From Vibrio salinus (GTDB taxonomy: Bacteria > Pseudomonadota > Gammaproteobacteria > Enterobacterales > Vibrionaceae): a DNA stretch of 64,000 bases. The notes below the pieces were generated by a model. That model made no database searches. It saw only the letters and a program-made list of their open reading frames with translations, and had not been told where the DNA came from. The DNA lies in assembly GCF_021272385.1 (NCBI RefSeq), contig NZ_JAJSDZ010000007.1, positions 248,001-312,000 of the forward strand, read 5' to 3'. Numbering within the stretch: the first letter of the stretch is position 1; the number at the start of each line of letters is the position of its first letter. The position numbers and the translations under genes were made by a program. This document shows positions 33,702 to 43,910 of this stretch, piece after piece.

Positions 33702-34622
33702 TTACTTCCGTGCCGTGGCTTCCAATGCATTTAAAAACAGCTGAACCAACAGAGGTGGCTGAGGTGATTTTCGGTAAATCGCCGTAAACTGACAATTATA
33801 TGAAAAGCTTGAGTTATCTATTTTGGAAAGCATACCATTTTTCACCAGTGAATTGGCAAAATGATCTGGCAGAAATCCGATATATCGGCCGGAGCTTATC
33901 AGTGTGGCAATCCCTTCCTGATCGGATGCTTCGGCTGTTTTTTGAAATCCCAGAGCCTGACCTTTTCCCATATTGGGGCTGCTGAAGCTCAGGCCTGCGT
34001 ATCTCTGAGCAATGATTTCAGTATCACTGACCGGCTTTGCTCTGCCGTAAAACGGGTGGTGCCTACCGCAATACAGGAACATTTGTTCACCAAACAGAGG
34101 CATGTAATGGAGGCTGGCGGAGCGGCGGTTAGGCGGAATAATCCCGACATGATATTCTCCTTCAAGGACGCCTTTTTCGATTTGATTGACCGGGACAACA
34201 TGAATATCAATCAAAACGTCGGGAGCTTCGTCAATGTATCTGGCAATGGCTTCATTGACTCTGCATTCGTCGTTCGTGATGGTTTTATCAAACATAGCGA
34301 TGATCAGCCTGCCTTTTAGAGTGTGGTGTAAATCATTGACCTGATTCCGGAACTCTTCAAGTGATTTGATCAACCGCTTTGCAGCATCGTAAATGTAACG
34401 CCCTTCTGCAGTCATTGAAAAACCGGCCCGTCCGCGCAGGCACAGTACCAATCCTAATCTCAGCTCTAAATCCTTCAGATGGCGGCTGATGGTTGAACGT
34501 CCGATGTTGAGTTCCATCTCTGCAGCACTCAGTCCTCCACATTCCACTACGGCAATGAATACCCTCAACAGACGAAGATCGGCATCCGTTAATTGAGCGA
34601 GAAGCGCTTTCATTTGTTTCAT
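33702..34622 (-). CDS. LysR-type transcriptional regulator
   Basis: 306-residue regulator with an N-terminal winged HTH (LRLLRVFIAVVECGGLSAAE, NIGRSTISRHLKDLELRLG) and an effector-binding domain from about residue 95. The start at 34622 (MKQMKALLAQL) was chosen by HTH position; the frame extends to 34772 without family-like sequence. It is divergent from the hydrolase-NCS1-dihydropyrimidinase operon, the classical LysR arrangement, and upstream of tetR. A 24-bp dyad lies 17 bp before its start. Effector unknown. Confidence 0.88.
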   Translation of the reverse strand: MKQMKALLAQLTDADLRLLRVFIAVVECGGLSAAEMELNIGRSTISRHLKDLELRLGLVLCLRGRAGFSMTAEGRYIYDAAKRLIKSLEEFRNQVNDLHHTLKGRLIIAMFDKTITNDECRVNEAIARYIDEAPDVLIDIHVVPVNQIEKGVLEGEYHVGIIPPNRRSASLHYMPLFGEQMFLYCGRHHPFYGRAKPVSDTEIIAQRYAGLSFSSPNMGKGQALGFQKTAEASDQEGIATLISSGRYIGFLPDHFANSLVKNGMLSKIDNSSFSYNCQFTAIYRKSPQPPLLVQLFLNALEATARK

Positions 34623-34638
34623 AAAGATCCATCTTTGC

Positions 34639-34662
34639 TTTGATAATTTGTAATTTATCAAA
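34639..34662. promoter_or_regulatory. Possible LysR-box dyad
   Basis: TTTGATAA-N8-TTATCAAA, a perfect 8-bp inverted repeat 17 bp upstream of the lysR start codon. Size and T-rich/A-rich symmetry fit a LysR-type recognition site and would allow autoregulation. It is over 400 bp from the divergent hydrolase gene, so a second site may exist. Confidence 0.5.
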
Positions 34663-34990
34663 CAAAAAAAGCTTCCTAAAGTAAATTGAAAAGTACATTT
34701 TTCTTTCAAGACTGGATTAAAAATTGCTCTGAACCAGGTCGTTTGATGGTTTTTGGGGCCCTTATTGTTCATTAAATAGTGATGATATTTCTGGTGGAAA
34801 AAGCAATGATTATCAGTAACTTCATGTAATTAAAGTGAATTTGTACTTATTAGAAAAGTCGCTTCGGAAAGGGAGTCTGGCCGGAATAAAAGCTGCATAG
34901 AGAATCATTCCGGAAAATGGCAAGGAGCGGTCAATGGCAGCGCGTTTTTAATTTTCAGTGCTGTCAGGAGAAAAAATTTTGCGTTTTATT
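34663..34990. other. Divergent control region between lysR and the hydrolase operon
   Basis: Non-coding, A/T-rich. It belongs to a 476-bp gap (34623-35098) that holds the lysR dyad at one end and operator 3 at the other. I see no gene and no clear consensus promoter here. Confidence 0.5.
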
Positions 34991-35006
34991 TTTACCATTT
35001 GGTAAG
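34991..35006. promoter_or_regulatory. RutR-like operator 3 upstream of the hydrolase operon
   Basis: TTTACCATTTGGTAAG: arms TTTACCA / TGGTAAG around TT, the same palindrome as the two sites before cofG. It lies 93-108 bp upstream of the hydrolase ATG, with a possible TATAGG -10 about 10 bp downstream. This links the rightward operon to the F420 operon. Confidence 0.78.
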
Positions 35007-35098
35007 GCTTTGGCCCTATAGGTTGAGAATGTAGTGAGTGAGAAGGGCATATCGGAGATGGGTAAGGCCCTGTACTGACGAAAGATAAGGATATTGCA

Positions 35099-36367
35099 AT
35101 GAAAGACCTGAGAGTAAATGGTGAAAGACTTTGGAACAGTTTAATGGAAATGGCGCAATTTGGCCTGACAGATAAGGGGGGATGCGCCCGGTTAGCCGCC
35201 AGCGAATTAGATGGTAAAGCCCGGGATTTATTTGTTCAGTGGTGTAAAGCATGTGGCTGTTCTGTTTCTTATGACCGAATGGGAAATATTTTTGCCCGCC
35301 GGGCAGGTAAAAACAATGATCTTCCGGCGGTTGCGACGGGCAGCCACCTGGATACTCAACCGACGGGCGGTAAGTTTGACGGGGTTTTTGGTGTGTTAGC
35401 CGGCGTTGAGGTCCTGAGGACACTTCATGAAAATAACATCGAAACTGATACACCGATGGAATTTACGGTCTGGACGAATGAGGAAGGCTCACGTTTTCAG
35501 CCCGCGATGCAGGGCTCGGGAGTTTATGTAGGGCGTTTTGATCTCGAAACGGAACTGAATAAAACCGATGTGAATGGCATCCGGTTGGGGGATGAGCTGG
35601 AGAAAATTGGTTACCTCGGTGACGCAATGCCGGGAAGCCGAAATTTTGGTGCTTTTTTTGAAACACACATTGAACAGGGTCCAATACTGGAAGATCAGGG
35701 CAAGACCATTGGTGTTGTCCGACTTGGTCAGGGTATTCGCTGGTATAACGTGACGGTAAAAGGCCGCGAGTCTCATTCTGGTACCACGCCAATGTACCTT
35801 CGTAACGATGCGATGGTGACGGCTTCTAAAATTATGGCTGAAGTCGAAGAAATTGCACATCGTCATGAAAACGGTCTTGGAACCGTGGGATTCATTCAGG
35901 TCTTCCCGAACTCCCGCAATGTCATTCCCGGAGAAGTCACTTTTAGTGTTGATTTACGTAATCCGGATGCCGGAGTGTTAGCAGATATGGATAAGGATCT
36001 GAGACAGTTTTGTCAGTCTGTAGAAGAAGAGCGCAATATTGAAATTGAAGTGGATAATTTTTGGTATTTTGCGCCTGTTGAATTCAATGCTTCGGATGAT
36101 GTGAAAAAAGCAACACAGGAATTAGGTTATTCCCATATGGATATTTATGCGGGTGCCGGTCACGATGCCTGCTATATGGCGGATATTGTTCCGACAGGAA
36201 TGATTTTTACTCCATGTGAAAACGGCATCAGCCATAACGAAATAGAAAATACAGCTCCGGAAGAGTGTGAAGCAGGAGCGAACGTGTTGCTTCATACCAT
36301 GCTGGAAGCGAGTAAGCGACTTGCACGGCAGCCGTCTGCAGAAGCGGCCTGTGAAATCGCTGAATAA
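35099..36367 (+). CDS. M20-type N-carbamoyl-amino-acid hydrolase / beta-ureidopropionase
   Basis: 422-residue binuclear metallohydrolase of the HyuC/AmaB/allantoate amidohydrolase group, which cleaves N-carbamoyl compounds to amino acid, CO2 and NH3. Likely metal ligands are His83 and Asp94 in GSHLDTQPTGGKFDGVFG, Glu128/129 in WTNEEGSRF, His190 in FFETHIEQGP and a C-terminal His in GISHNEIE. SGTTPMYLRNDAM is the dimerisation/substrate region. First gene of a three-gene operon ending in dihydropyrimidinase, so the natural substrate is probably an N-carbamoyl-beta-amino acid. HyuC, PydC-like and allantoate enzymes cannot be separated by eye. Confidence 0.88.
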   Translation: MKDLRVNGERLWNSLMEMAQFGLTDKGGCARLAASELDGKARDLFVQWCKACGCSVSYDRMGNIFARRAGKNNDLPAVATGSHLDTQPTGGKFDGVFGVLAGVEVLRTLHENNIETDTPMEFTVWTNEEGSRFQPAMQGSGVYVGRFDLETELNKTDVNGIRLGDELEKIGYLGDAMPGSRNFGAFFETHIEQGPILEDQGKTIGVVRLGQGIRWYNVTVKGRESHSGTTPMYLRNDAMVTASKIMAEVEEIAHRHENGLGTVGFIQVFPNSRNVIPGEVTFSVDLRNPDAGVLADMDKDLRQFCQSVEEERNIEIEVDNFWYFAPVEFNASDDVKKATQELGYSHMDIYAGAGHDACYMADIVPTGMIFTPCENGISHNEIENTAPEECEAGANVLLHTMLEASKRLARQPSAEAACEIAE

Positions 36368-36408
36368 TTATGGACGATGATGAATCTCAACTGGATGAGG
36401 ACATAGTC

Positions 36409-37890
36409 ATGAAAACAGAAATGAAGAAAGTAGGCGACTTCTACGAAATAGAAGTTGGTCAGGATTTGATTAGCAGTAAGAACTTTAACGACGATTTGGC
36501 GCCGACCAAAGTCAAGGAACGTACCTGGAGTAAATTTAATATCGCGGCACTTTGGGTCGGAATGTCAATTTGTGTTCCGACATACACTTTGGGTGGTGTA
36601 CTGACCGCCTATTTCGGCCTTTCAGTTATGGAAGCGCTGGTAACCATACTGATTGCCAATATCGTGGTGCTGATTCCGTTAACGTTAAATGCATTTGCCG
36701 GCACCAAATACGGATTGCCTTTTCCAATCCTTTTACGGTCGTCTTTTGGTATTTTTGGTTCTAATGTTCCGTGCCTGATTCGTGGCTTTGTTGCCTGTGG
36801 ATGGTTCGGAATCCAAACCATGTTTGGCGGACTTGCTATTCATCTTTTTCTTTCGGAGATATCAACAGCCTGGGCTAGTCTCGGTAGCAAAGGGGAAGTG
36901 TTTGGCTTTTTTATCTTCTGGCTACTGAATATCGGGGTTGTTCTGAAAGGGTCTGATTCCATTAAGTGGCTGGAAACTCTTTCTGCGCCATTATTGCTGG
37001 TGGTCGGTCTTGGATTATTGTTCTGGGCGAGCGATAAGGTTTCTTATGCAGAAATCTTATCAACGCCAGCCTCCCGTCCTGCCGGAGATGGCTTTGCGAA
37101 ATACTTTTTCTCTGGTTTGACTGCAATGGTTGGTTTTTGGGCTACATTATCACTCAATATCCCGGACTTCAGCCGTTATGCTAAGTCGCAGAAAGATCAG
37201 ATTATTGGTCAGGCCGTTGGACTGCCTGTGACGATGTTTTTATTTTCCGCATTGGGTGTTGTACTGACGGCGGCGTCTGAAACGATGTTCGGTAAAACTA
37301 TTTCTGACCCAATTACTCTGATTGGTCAGATACAAAGTCCGTTCTGGGTTGCCATTGCTATGGTGTTGATAGTTATTGCAACATTATCAACGAATACGGC
37401 AGCGAATGTGGTTTCTCCTACTAACGATTTCCAGAATATTGCACCGAAACATATCAACCATACGAAAGGGGTTTTACTGACCGGACTCATCGGTATTTTA
37501 CTGATGAGCTGGGAGTTATTGAAAAAAATGGGGTGGATCGAATCTGATGTCAGCGTTGAAGCCTTTATTTCTAACTGGTTGCTCGGTTATTCCAGTTTAT
37601 TGGGACCGATTGCCGGTATTATGATTGTGGATTATTTTGTGATGAAAAAGCAGTCACTGAATGTCCCCGCACTTTATCTTGAAGGAGCATATCCATCGAT
37701 TAACTGGGCAGGCTTCATTGCTTTCTTTATTCCGGTTATTTTTACTGCAATGGCCATCTCATTTAATGTGATGACCTGGTTTTACAGCTATGGTTGGTTT
37801 ACCGGTGCTTTTTCCGGAGCTCTGCTTTATTACCTGTTTTCCAAACTTCAGTCTCAGCCTGTGTTGACCGCAGGATTCGAGAAAGCCTGA
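36409..37890 (+). CDS. NCS1-family nucleobase/hydantoin:cation symporter
   Basis: 493-residue inner-membrane transporter with about 12 hydrophobic segments. Typical NCS1 features are the N-terminal cytoplasmic tail followed by RTWSKFNIAALWVGMSICVPTYTLGG, the region LPFPILLRSSFGIFGSNVPCLIRG, SGLTAMVGFWATLSLNIPDFSRYA, and NTAANVVSPTNDF. Family members import uracil, hydantoins, allantoin, cytosine or thiamine precursors. The ATG at 36409, with a GAGGA site upstream, is preferred to 36370, which has none. It sits between the amidohydrolase and dihydropyrimidinase genes, so it probably brings in the pathway substrate. Confidence 0.92.
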   Translation: MKTEMKKVGDFYEIEVGQDLISSKNFNDDLAPTKVKERTWSKFNIAALWVGMSICVPTYTLGGVLTAYFGLSVMEALVTILIANIVVLIPLTLNAFAGTKYGLPFPILLRSSFGIFGSNVPCLIRGFVACGWFGIQTMFGGLAIHLFLSEISTAWASLGSKGEVFGFFIFWLLNIGVVLKGSDSIKWLETLSAPLLLVVGLGLLFWASDKVSYAEILSTPASRPAGDGFAKYFFSGLTAMVGFWATLSLNIPDFSRYAKSQKDQIIGQAVGLPVTMFLFSALGVVLTAASETMFGKTISDPITLIGQIQSPFWVAIAMVLIVIATLSTNTAANVVSPTNDFQNIAPKHINHTKGVLLTGLIGILLMSWELLKKMGWIESDVSVEAFISNWLLGYSSLLGPIAGIMIVDYFVMKKQSLNVPALYLEGAYPSINWAGFIAFFIPVIFTAMAISFNVMTWFYSYGWFTGAFSGALLYYLFSKLQSQPVLTAGFEKA

Positions 37891-37909
37891 TTCTTTCTTT
37901 GTCCGGTGA

Positions 37910-39403
<1,494 letters not shown>

Positions 39404-39423
39404 TTTGTTGTCGCAATGTATTG

Positions 39424-39460
39424 AAAATACAAGAGGGCGTTAAATGCCCTCTTGTATTTT
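39424..39460. terminator. Bidirectional terminator after the dihydropyrimidinase gene
   Basis: 15-bp perfect inverted repeat AAAATACAAGAGGGC / GCCCTCTTGTATTTT with a 7-nt loop. It serves the rightward operon and the convergent RND gene, and marks the right edge of the accessory block. Confidence 0.9.
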
Positions 39461-39471
39461 TATGTCTTAGT

Positions 39472-42400
39472 TTATTTCTTATCTTCAATAAAGACGGGGA
39501 GTGGTTTATGTTTTTCTGCCAGATAAGTATAAATCACCGGTAACACAAACAGTGTGAACAGTGTACCGATGGATAATCCGGCAACGATAACGATACCAAT
39601 ACTAAAGCGTTGTGCCGCCCCGGCTCCGGTTGCGTACATCAGTGGTACCAAACCGGCAATCATCGATGCTGTTGTCATCAATATAGGACGTAAACGAACG
39701 CGGGTTGCTTCCATTACCGCTTCTGTCAGATTGCGTTGATAATTTAATTGCTGCTCCTTCGCCACTTCACAGATCAATATACCGTGTTTAGTGATTAACC
39801 CGATGAGTGTGATTAACCCTACTTGCGAGTATATGTTCATTGATGCGGCACCCCAGGCAAGGGCAATTAACGCACCGCAAATCGCCAGAGGAACGGAAAT
39901 CATGATAACAATCGGATCTCTGAGCGATTCAAACTGAATCGCCAGTACCAGGAAGATAATTGCCAGAGCCAGTCCGAATGTGGCATACAGTGTATTTCCT
40001 TCGTGTACATACTGACGTGATTCTCCCATGTAATCGTGCTGATAACCGGAAGGCAGAATTTGATTCGTGGTTTGGTCTAACCAACTGATGGCATCTCCCA
40101 TTGCAGTTGTTGGCCCGGGTACGGCGCCGATAGTTGCGGAATTAAGTTGGTTAAAATGTGGAAGAGCCCGGGGTTCCGCAATAATCGTAATATGGATGAG
40201 GGAGCCCAGAGGAATGGCTTTTCCGTCTCTTGCACGTACATAATAATGATTGAGAGATTCAGGGTTTAACCGGTATTTCCTTTCTACCTGAGGAATCACT
40301 TCGTAAGAGCGTCCCCCCATATCAACCCGGTTGACGTAACCGTCGGCTACCATCGTTGATAACGTCAGACCTATGTCTTCCATTGAGACTCCGTAAGCAC
40401 CGGCCTTATCTTTATCGATGTCGATCCGCATGGTTGCCGAATCAAAATTTAAATCCAGAGTTGAATAGACAAACATCGGATTCTTCTTGATTTTGGCTAA
40501 AATTTCAGCAGACAGCGCGAATAAGTTTTCGAAGCTGTTTGGAGTGGTGATGACCATTTGAATCGGAAGACCGGATCCGGCCCCGGGCAGTTCTGGCATC
40601 TGGAATGCGGATACTGACATTGCCGGAATATCTTTAACCAGTCCCTGAACCCGCTGAGTGACAACTTTCTGACTTACATCCCGTTGACTCCATGGAACCA
40701 GAACCGCGATACCTAATGCCTGATTGGATTTTGGTATCCCGGTAAAAGCCAGTTCCATCTGAACCTCTTTTTGTTTATGCAGAGCCTGATTGACTTCGTC
40801 CATGGAATTTTGCAGATAATCCAGGTTAGCGTTAGACGGGCCATTACCAATCAGCATTACCACGCCTTTATCTTCAGAAGGGGCCAGTTCACTTGGTATA
40901 AATTTGAATAAGACCGGAAGGCTGGCGAAAACGATAATGGCGAAGATCAGAATCACCGGACGTCTTTGCATAAAACGGGCAAGAACTCTCTGATAAAGAT
41001 CGGTGATTCTGTCCAGAACTTTGTGCACCCCAAGTTCAAACCGGGTTGGAGTACTATGGTCTTTAAGCATTTTTGAGCACATCATCGGAGAAAGAGTCAG
41101 TGCGATAACACTCGAAACTAATACAGCTCCTGCCAAGGTTAATGCGAACTCTTTAAACAAAGAGCCGGTAATACCTGTTGCCAGCGCAATCGGTGAATAA
41201 ACGGCGACCAGTGCCAGTGTGGTAGCAATAACCGGACTGGCAATTTCGCGGGTACCAATGATGGCTGCCCGGAAGGGTTTTTCTCCCAGTTTAATGTGCC
41301 GGTCGACGTTTTCCAGTACGATGATCGCGTCATCAACAACCAGACCGATCGCGAGAACCATGGCAAGTAAGGTCATCAGGTTCCATGAGAAACCACAGGC
41401 CTGCATGACAAGAGCGACACCGATCAGTGACAGTGGGATGGTAATGATTGGAATCATTACGGCCCGGACTGAGCCAACAAACAAGGTAATGACGACCAGT
41501 ACGATTAAGGCTGCCTCACCAATAGTTTTGATAACCTCATTGATCGATTCATTAATTGCGATGGTGGAATCGTACAGAACCTGCATGTTGATATTGGATG
41601 GCAGGTTTTTCTGTAATCCCGGAAGGATTTTATTCACATTTTTGGCAATATCGATTGGGTTAGCACTTGGTGCCGCATTAATTGCGACAACAATGGCCTC
41701 TTTCCCGTTAGCGGTTGCGCGGTACGTATCGCGGCTTTTTGCCAGAGTGACTTTAGCGATATTTTCCAGGCGGACAATTTGCCCATTTTCCTGGCTGACA
41801 ACCAGCTTACGAAGAGATTTCGCGGAGTTTACCTGAGTTTTGGCATCACCATTATAGAGAACCAGTTCTCCGGTTGCCTGACCAGTTGCGGACTGATAGT
41901 TGTTTGCCTTCAATACACCCATGACATCTTTTGCTGTCAGGTTCAGCGCTGCCATTTTATAAGGGTCTAACCATACGCGTAAGGCGTATTTTATACCGCC
42001 ATACAGGTCTACTTTGGAGACTCCGGATACCGTAAAGAGCTGGGGGGTGATGACTCGCTGCAGATAATCTGTGATTTGACTGGAATTCAGTTCGTCACTG
42101 TCAAAACCGATATACATTACCGCAGTAGAGGAACCTGTGGACATTGTGACACTTGGATCGTCCGCTTCTTTTGGTAGTTGAGAACGGACTGAGTTTGTTT
42201 TGGCAAGAATGTCTGCCAAGGCCGCATTTGGATCGGTATTTAGCTTCATTTTAACGGTAATCGTAGAAGCGCCTAACCGTGATTCTGATGTCATGAAATC
42301 AATGTTATCGGCCTGAGCTATCGCCTGTTCAAGTGGCTGAGTAATAAATCCCTGAACCAGATCCGCACTGGCCCCATAGTAGTTGGTTGTGACCGTAACT

Positions 42401-42531
42401 TCAGTATTGGTCATTTCCGGGTATTCCCGGACTGGCAGTTTCATGACGGCCTGAAAACCCAGTAACGCAATGAGGATACTAATGGATGCAGCCAGTACCG
42501 GTCTTCTGATAAATATGTCTGTGAAGCGCAT
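39472..42531 (-). CDS. RND efflux transporter, inner-membrane subunit
   Basis: 1019-residue proton-driven HAE-1 type pump (AcrB/MexB/VexB group). It starts MRFTDIFIRRPVLAASISILIAL, the usual first helix; the proton-relay pair lies in AIGLVVDDAIIVLENVDRH and the second half has the repeat LITKHGILICEVAKEQQ. Two large periplasmic domains separate the helix groups. It follows its adaptor gene by 15 bp. From memory, Vibrio cholerae vexAB sits in an equivalent position after ilvC/ubiK. No TolC-type gene is nearby, so a general outer-membrane channel is presumably used. Confidence 0.95.
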   Translation of the reverse strand: MRFTDIFIRRPVLAASISILIALLGFQAVMKLPVREYPEMTNTEVTVTTNYYGASADLVQGFITQPLEQAIAQADNIDFMTSESRLGASTITVKMKLNTDPNAALADILAKTNSVRSQLPKEADDPSVTMSTGSSTAVMYIGFDSDELNSSQITDYLQRVITPQLFTVSGVSKVDLYGGIKYALRVWLDPYKMAALNLTAKDVMGVLKANNYQSATGQATGELVLYNGDAKTQVNSAKSLRKLVVSQENGQIVRLENIAKVTLAKSRDTYRATANGKEAIVVAINAAPSANPIDIAKNVNKILPGLQKNLPSNINMQVLYDSTIAINESINEVIKTIGEAALIVLVVITLFVGSVRAVMIPIITIPLSLIGVALVMQACGFSWNLMTLLAMVLAIGLVVDDAIIVLENVDRHIKLGEKPFRAAIIGTREIASPVIATTLALVAVYSPIALATGITGSLFKEFALTLAGAVLVSSVIALTLSPMMCSKMLKDHSTPTRFELGVHKVLDRITDLYQRVLARFMQRRPVILIFAIIVFASLPVLFKFIPSELAPSEDKGVVMLIGNGPSNANLDYLQNSMDEVNQALHKQKEVQMELAFTGIPKSNQALGIAVLVPWSQRDVSQKVVTQRVQGLVKDIPAMSVSAFQMPELPGAGSGLPIQMVITTPNSFENLFALSAEILAKIKKNPMFVYSTLDLNFDSATMRIDIDKDKAGAYGVSMEDIGLTLSTMVADGYVNRVDMGGRSYEVIPQVERKYRLNPESLNHYYVRARDGKAIPLGSLIHITIIAEPRALPHFNQLNSATIGAVPGPTTAMGDAISWLDQTTNQILPSGYQHDYMGESRQYVHEGNTLYATFGLALAIIFLVLAIQFESLRDPIVIMISVPLAICGALIALAWGAASMNIYSQVGLITLIGLITKHGILICEVAKEQQLNYQRNLTEAVMEATRVRLRPILMTTASMIAGLVPLMYATGAGAAQRFSIGIVIVAGLSIGTLFTLFVLPVIYTYLAEKHKPLPVFIEDKK

Positions 42532-42546
42532 AAATTTTCCTCTCCC

Positions 42547-43653
42547 CTACAGCATTGGAATTTCTGCTGGTGGGTTTGCCGCATCACTCTGAACAACGTG
42601 GACTTTCGCCTCATTGCTCAGTCTTACCTGACCGGAAGTAACAATAATATCGCCTTTCTTCAGGCCAGACAGAATACGGACCTTGTCTTTTTTTCTGGCT
42701 CCGATTTTAACAATGGCCTGTTTAACCCGCTCAACACCATCTTCCTTCTTCACCACATAAACACTGTCACCGTACAAAGCATAGGTGATGGCTGTCTGAG
42801 GAATGACAATCTGATCATGTTTAACCGGGAGCAGAACATTGGCCCGGGCAAACATACCACTCCGAAGTTTTCCGTCTGTATTTGGGATATCGGCTTCAAC
42901 TTGGATCAGACCGCTTTGTACACTGACCGCTGGTTCAATGGCTGTGATTGAACCGGCAAAGACGTGCTGTGGATACGCATCAACATTGATTTCTATTTTC
43001 TGATGTAATGAAATTTTGGATATCTGGGTTTGAGGAACAGTAAAACGCAGACGCATTATATTGGTATCTTCAATCCGGACGATATCCGTTCCGGGTTGCA
43101 GATATTGTCCCAGATAGACGTTCCGTATTCCCACGGTTCCTGAAAAAGGCGCTTTAATGGTTCTTCTGTTTATCTGCGCTTTCAGACTTTCGATGTCGGC
43201 AGCCAGGGAGAAATAGGCGGCCTCCGCTTCATCAAATGATTCTTTTGATAAGGAACGTTTCCGGTAGAGATCCTGATAACGTAAAAATTTTGCTTTAGCC
43301 GCCGGTAAACGTGCCTGGGCACTTTTCAGATTGGCCTCTTCCACACTGGAATCGAGCGTTAGTAATACCTGCCCTTTTTTCGCTTCAATTCCAGATTCAA
43401 AATTGATTTTTTTTATGACTCCATTGGATTCGGTTGAAAGCATAACACCCTGATAGGGTTCGATAAAACCAATGGCCTGAATCACCGGAGTCCAGTCCTG
43501 ATTCTGTACCGTTTTGATGGTGACCGGATAAGAGGGTTCAGGCAGGTTCGCCATGTATTCAGCAATCTTTTTTTGCTTAATGATATTAAAGCCGATCACG
43601 CTACCTAAAAGAAGAATAGCGATGAGGAGCATGAAAAAAATCCACTTTTTCAT
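42547..43653 (-). CDS. RND periplasmic adaptor (membrane fusion protein)
   Basis: 368-residue adaptor bridging the RND pump and an outer-membrane channel. It has an N-terminal membrane anchor (IFFMLLIAILLLGSVIGFNI) without a lipobox Cys, then a split lipoyl/beta-barrel domain (KAPFSGTVGIRNVYLGQYL). A helical hairpin covers about residues 100-165 (ANLKSAQARLPAAKAKFLRY). First gene of the pair, promoter in the A/T-rich 43654-43910 gap shared with rep. Confidence 0.93.
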   Translation of the reverse strand: MKKWIFFMLLIAILLLGSVIGFNIIKQKKIAEYMANLPEPSYPVTIKTVQNQDWTPVIQAIGFIEPYQGVMLSTESNGVIKKINFESGIEAKKGQVLLTLDSSVEEANLKSAQARLPAAKAKFLRYQDLYRKRSLSKESFDEAEAAYFSLAADIESLKAQINRRTIKAPFSGTVGIRNVYLGQYLQPGTDIVRIEDTNIMRLRFTVPQTQISKISLHQKIEINVDAYPQHVFAGSITAIEPAVSVQSGLIQVEADIPNTDGKLRSGMFARANVLLPVKHDQIVIPQTAITYALYGDSVYVVKKEDGVERVKQAIVKIGARKKDKVRILSGLKKGDIIVTSGQVRLSNEAKVHVVQSDAANPPAEIPML

Positions 43654-43910
43654 CGTTTTATTTCATCCTACGTCAGTTGTCTTTCTACTTTGTACGAAAT
43701 TAAAATTCAGTTCTCTGTGTCGAGCTGCATGCTAAGATATTTATAGTTATATGAATATGAAATTAAATTATTATATCTCATATAAACTGGTTATTTACAA
43801 TACAGTTTCGTAATATTTCACCATCTTCCGCTCCTTAAGAAAATGGCAATTGCCGGCAGAGCGCATTATTATGGATTCCTTTCTGGTAAGTGGTATTAAG
43901 TGACAATCAG

